The position numbers and the translations under genes are program-made. The notes below the pieces were generated by a model that did no database searches, was not told the origin of the DNA, and saw nothing but the letters and a program-made list of their open reading frames with translations. From NCBI GenBank assembly GCA_025459175.1, contig JALORC010000002.1, positions 1-64,000 of the forward strand: DNA of 64,000 bases, written 5' to 3'. Of this stretch, positions 62,821 to 64,000 are shown piece by piece (position 1 is the stretch's first letter; each line of letters begins with the position of its first letter). The stretch is from Planctomycetota bacterium. Lineage in GTDB: Bacteria > Planctomycetota > UBA1135 > UBA2386.

Positions 62821-63561
62821 TCACGCCGGCCGCGACGCGCTGCCCGAATCGACCAGCTGGCGCACGTGCTCGGCGCGCTGTTGCCACGTGCCCAGCGGCG
62901 CATGTTCACGCGATGGGCAGAGTTCGGCGAGCGGGCAGTTGGCGCAGTCGGGCCCCTTCGCGACACAGACGTAGCGACCGAGCAGCAGGATGCGGTGGCC
63001 GATGTCGATCCACTCGTCCTTCGTGAACCGCTGGCAGAGCTCCTGCTCGACCTTGTCGGCGGTGGTCGCGACGGTGAAACCCAGCCGCTGACTCACGCGC
63101 ATCACGTGCGTGTCGACGACGATGCCGGCCGCGATGCGATAGGCGACGCCGAGCACGACGTTCGCCGTCTTGCGCGCGACGCCGGGCAGCTGCAGCAACG
63201 CCGCCATGTCGCGCGGCACCTGCCCACCATGCTGCTGGTGGACCATCAGGCTCGCCCCCTGGATCGCCTTGGCCTTGTTGCGGAAGAAGCCGGTGCGGTG
63301 CACGACCGCCTCGACGTCCTCGCGCGGCGCGGTCGCGAGCGCTACCGGCGTCGGATACTTGGCGAACAGCACCGGCGTCACGGTGTTGACGGTGCGATCC
63401 GTGCTCTGCGCGCTCAGGATCGTCGCGATCAGCAGCGTCCAGGCGTCCTTGTGTTCCAGCTCACACCGCGGCTGCGGCATCGCACAGGCGAGTCGCGCTC
63501 CGACTTCGCGGGCGTCAGCGGCCGGACCGGCCGGAGTTGCGGGCTTTTTCCTGGCTGCCAC
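62821..63561 (-). CDS. nth: endonuclease III
   Basis: A 246-residue base-excision glycosylase/AP lyase. Catalytic Lys and Asp are in LPGVARKTANVVLGVAY and VVDTHVMRVSQRL; the helix-hairpin-helix is complete; the 4Fe-4S cluster is CVAKGPDCANCPLAELC (Cys-x6-Cys-x2-Cys-x5-Cys). It removes oxidised pyrimidines from DNA. Length is a little above Escherichia coli's 211 because of an N-terminal basic leader (AARKKPATPAGPAAD). Confidence 0.95.
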   Translation of the reverse strand: MAARKKPATPAGPAADAREVGARLACAMPQPRCELEHKDAWTLLIATILSAQSTDRTVNTVTPVLFAKYPTPVALATAPREDVEAVVHRTGFFRNKAKAIQGASLMVHQQHGGQVPRDMAALLQLPGVARKTANVVLGVAYRIAAGIVVDTHVMRVSQRLGFTVATTADKVEQELCQRFTKDEWIDIGHRILLLGRYVCVAKGPDCANCPLAELCPSREHAPLGTWQQRAEHVRQLVDSGSASRPA

Positions 63562-63594
63562 GGGCGGGAAAGGTAGGGACCGACCGCCTCGGCC

Positions 63595-63999
63595 TCAACT
63601 GCGCTCCCCGAACACTGCGGTGCCGATGCGCACCAGCGTGGACCCGGCCGCCACCGCAGCCTCGAGATCCTGGGACATGCCGAGACTGAGGATCGGCAAC
63701 TCCAGCCCCGAAGCGGCCGCCAACGTGTCGCGCAACGCGGCCACCTGGGCGAACACCGGGGCCGGATCCCCGACCAGCGGCCCCATCGCCATCAGGCCGC
63801 GCACGGCGAGGGCCGGACAATGGCGCTGCACGTGCTCGAGCAGCGCCGGCGCTCCGGCCGGTGACGTGCCGTGTTTGGTCGCGTCCCCGCTCGCATTCAC
63901 CTCGATCAGCACGTCGAGTCGGCGCGACTGCCGCGCCAGCTCGCGCTGCAACTCGTCCGCGAGCTTCACCCGGTCGAGACCGTGCAACAGCGCGAGCCC
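63595..63999 (-). CDS. YggS-family pyridoxal phosphate homeostasis protein (5' partial)
   Basis: The last 134 residues of a YggS/PROSC protein; its start lies outside the window. Visible features: LDVLIEVNASGDATKHG, VRGLMAMGPLVGDPAP, LPILSLGMSQDLEAAVAAGS and LVRIGTAVFG, the classic C-terminal half with phosphate-binding S-M-S-x-D. The protein handles pyridoxal phosphate. It follows nth on the minus strand, with about 33 bases between. Confidence 0.92.
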   Translation of the reverse strand, partial: GLALLHGLDRVKLADELQRELARQSRRLDVLIEVNASGDATKHGTSPAGAPALLEHVQRHCPALAVRGLMAMGPLVGDPAPVFAQVAALRDTLAAASGLELPILSLGMSQDLEAAVAAGSTLVRIGTAVFGERS

Positions 64000-64000
64000 C

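Noticed and set aside
1-64000. CRISPR arrays, rRNA, tRNA, prophage or insertion sequences
   Set aside because: Read through and found no direct-repeat array, no tRNA-like cloverleaf, no transposase or integrase.

Overview
The window is about 70% G+C by eye and densely coded, with four-base stop/start overlaps and convergent pairs. I read it as part of a chromosome of a Planctomycetota bacterium. The reasons are a DUF1501 protein next to a DUF1549/DUF1553 protein, a sulfatase lipoprotein, ECF sigma genes tied to membrane or secreted domains, very long secreted proteins with carboxypeptidase-regulatory-like folds, and a SelW-type protein beside a Tgt fusion. A TamB/Omp85 pair shows a diderm envelope. 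I saw no rRNA, tRNA, CRISPR array, insertion sequence or prophage. The genus cannot be told from this.

Layout. 0-16.6 kb: the end of a sigma factor fused to secreted domains, several lipoproteins, the DUF1549/1553, DoxX-like and DUF1501 group, a host-attachment family protein, an oxidoreductase coupled to an Nramp-like transporter, and an ECF sigma/LRR pair. 16.7-22.3 kb: sulfatase, a sugar kinase-nucleotidyltransferase fusion, and a lower-G+C two-gene module (Schlafen-AlbA_2/HATPase plus ParA-like ATPase) that looks imported. 22.3-27.6 kb: a coupled operon (zinc-ribbon/degenerate GGDEF protein, HlyD adaptor, processive GT2) divergent from a receiver-domain regulator, probably for secreted polysaccharide. 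27.9-33.7 kb: Omp85 and TamB. 34-37 kb: etfB, etfA, ychF. 37-40 kb: a Tgt-MnmD-like fusion preceded by a small gene with an in-frame UGA, read here as a SelW-like selenoprotein with a bacterial SECIS hairpin, and a lipoprotein. 40.5-47.2 kb: a repeat-type secreted protein, NADP isocitrate dehydrogenase, a multispanning membrane protein, and an operon of threonine dehydrogenase, 5-formyltetrahydrofolate cyclo-ligase and a B12-binding-type radical SAM protein. 48-50.8 kb: an AlgI-like O-acyltransferase with an SGNH partner. 51-59.5 kb: secreted and envelope proteins with two decayed ABC-F fragments among them. 59.7-64 kb: an intact ABC-F ATPase, a solitary DGQHR (DndB-like) protein, endonuclease III and a partial YggS.

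Common themes are envelope and extracellular biology (polysaccharide synthesis and O-acetylation, outer-membrane assembly, secreted adhesin-like proteins) and tRNA wobble-base modification. The strongest single observation is the probable selenoprotein at 39062-39334, whose UGA would be read as a stop by standard gene callers. Other points worth attention are the Tgt-MnmD fusion, the kinase-nucleotidyltransferase fusion with kinase first, the AlbA_2/ParA module, and ABC-F remnants separated by two intact genes.
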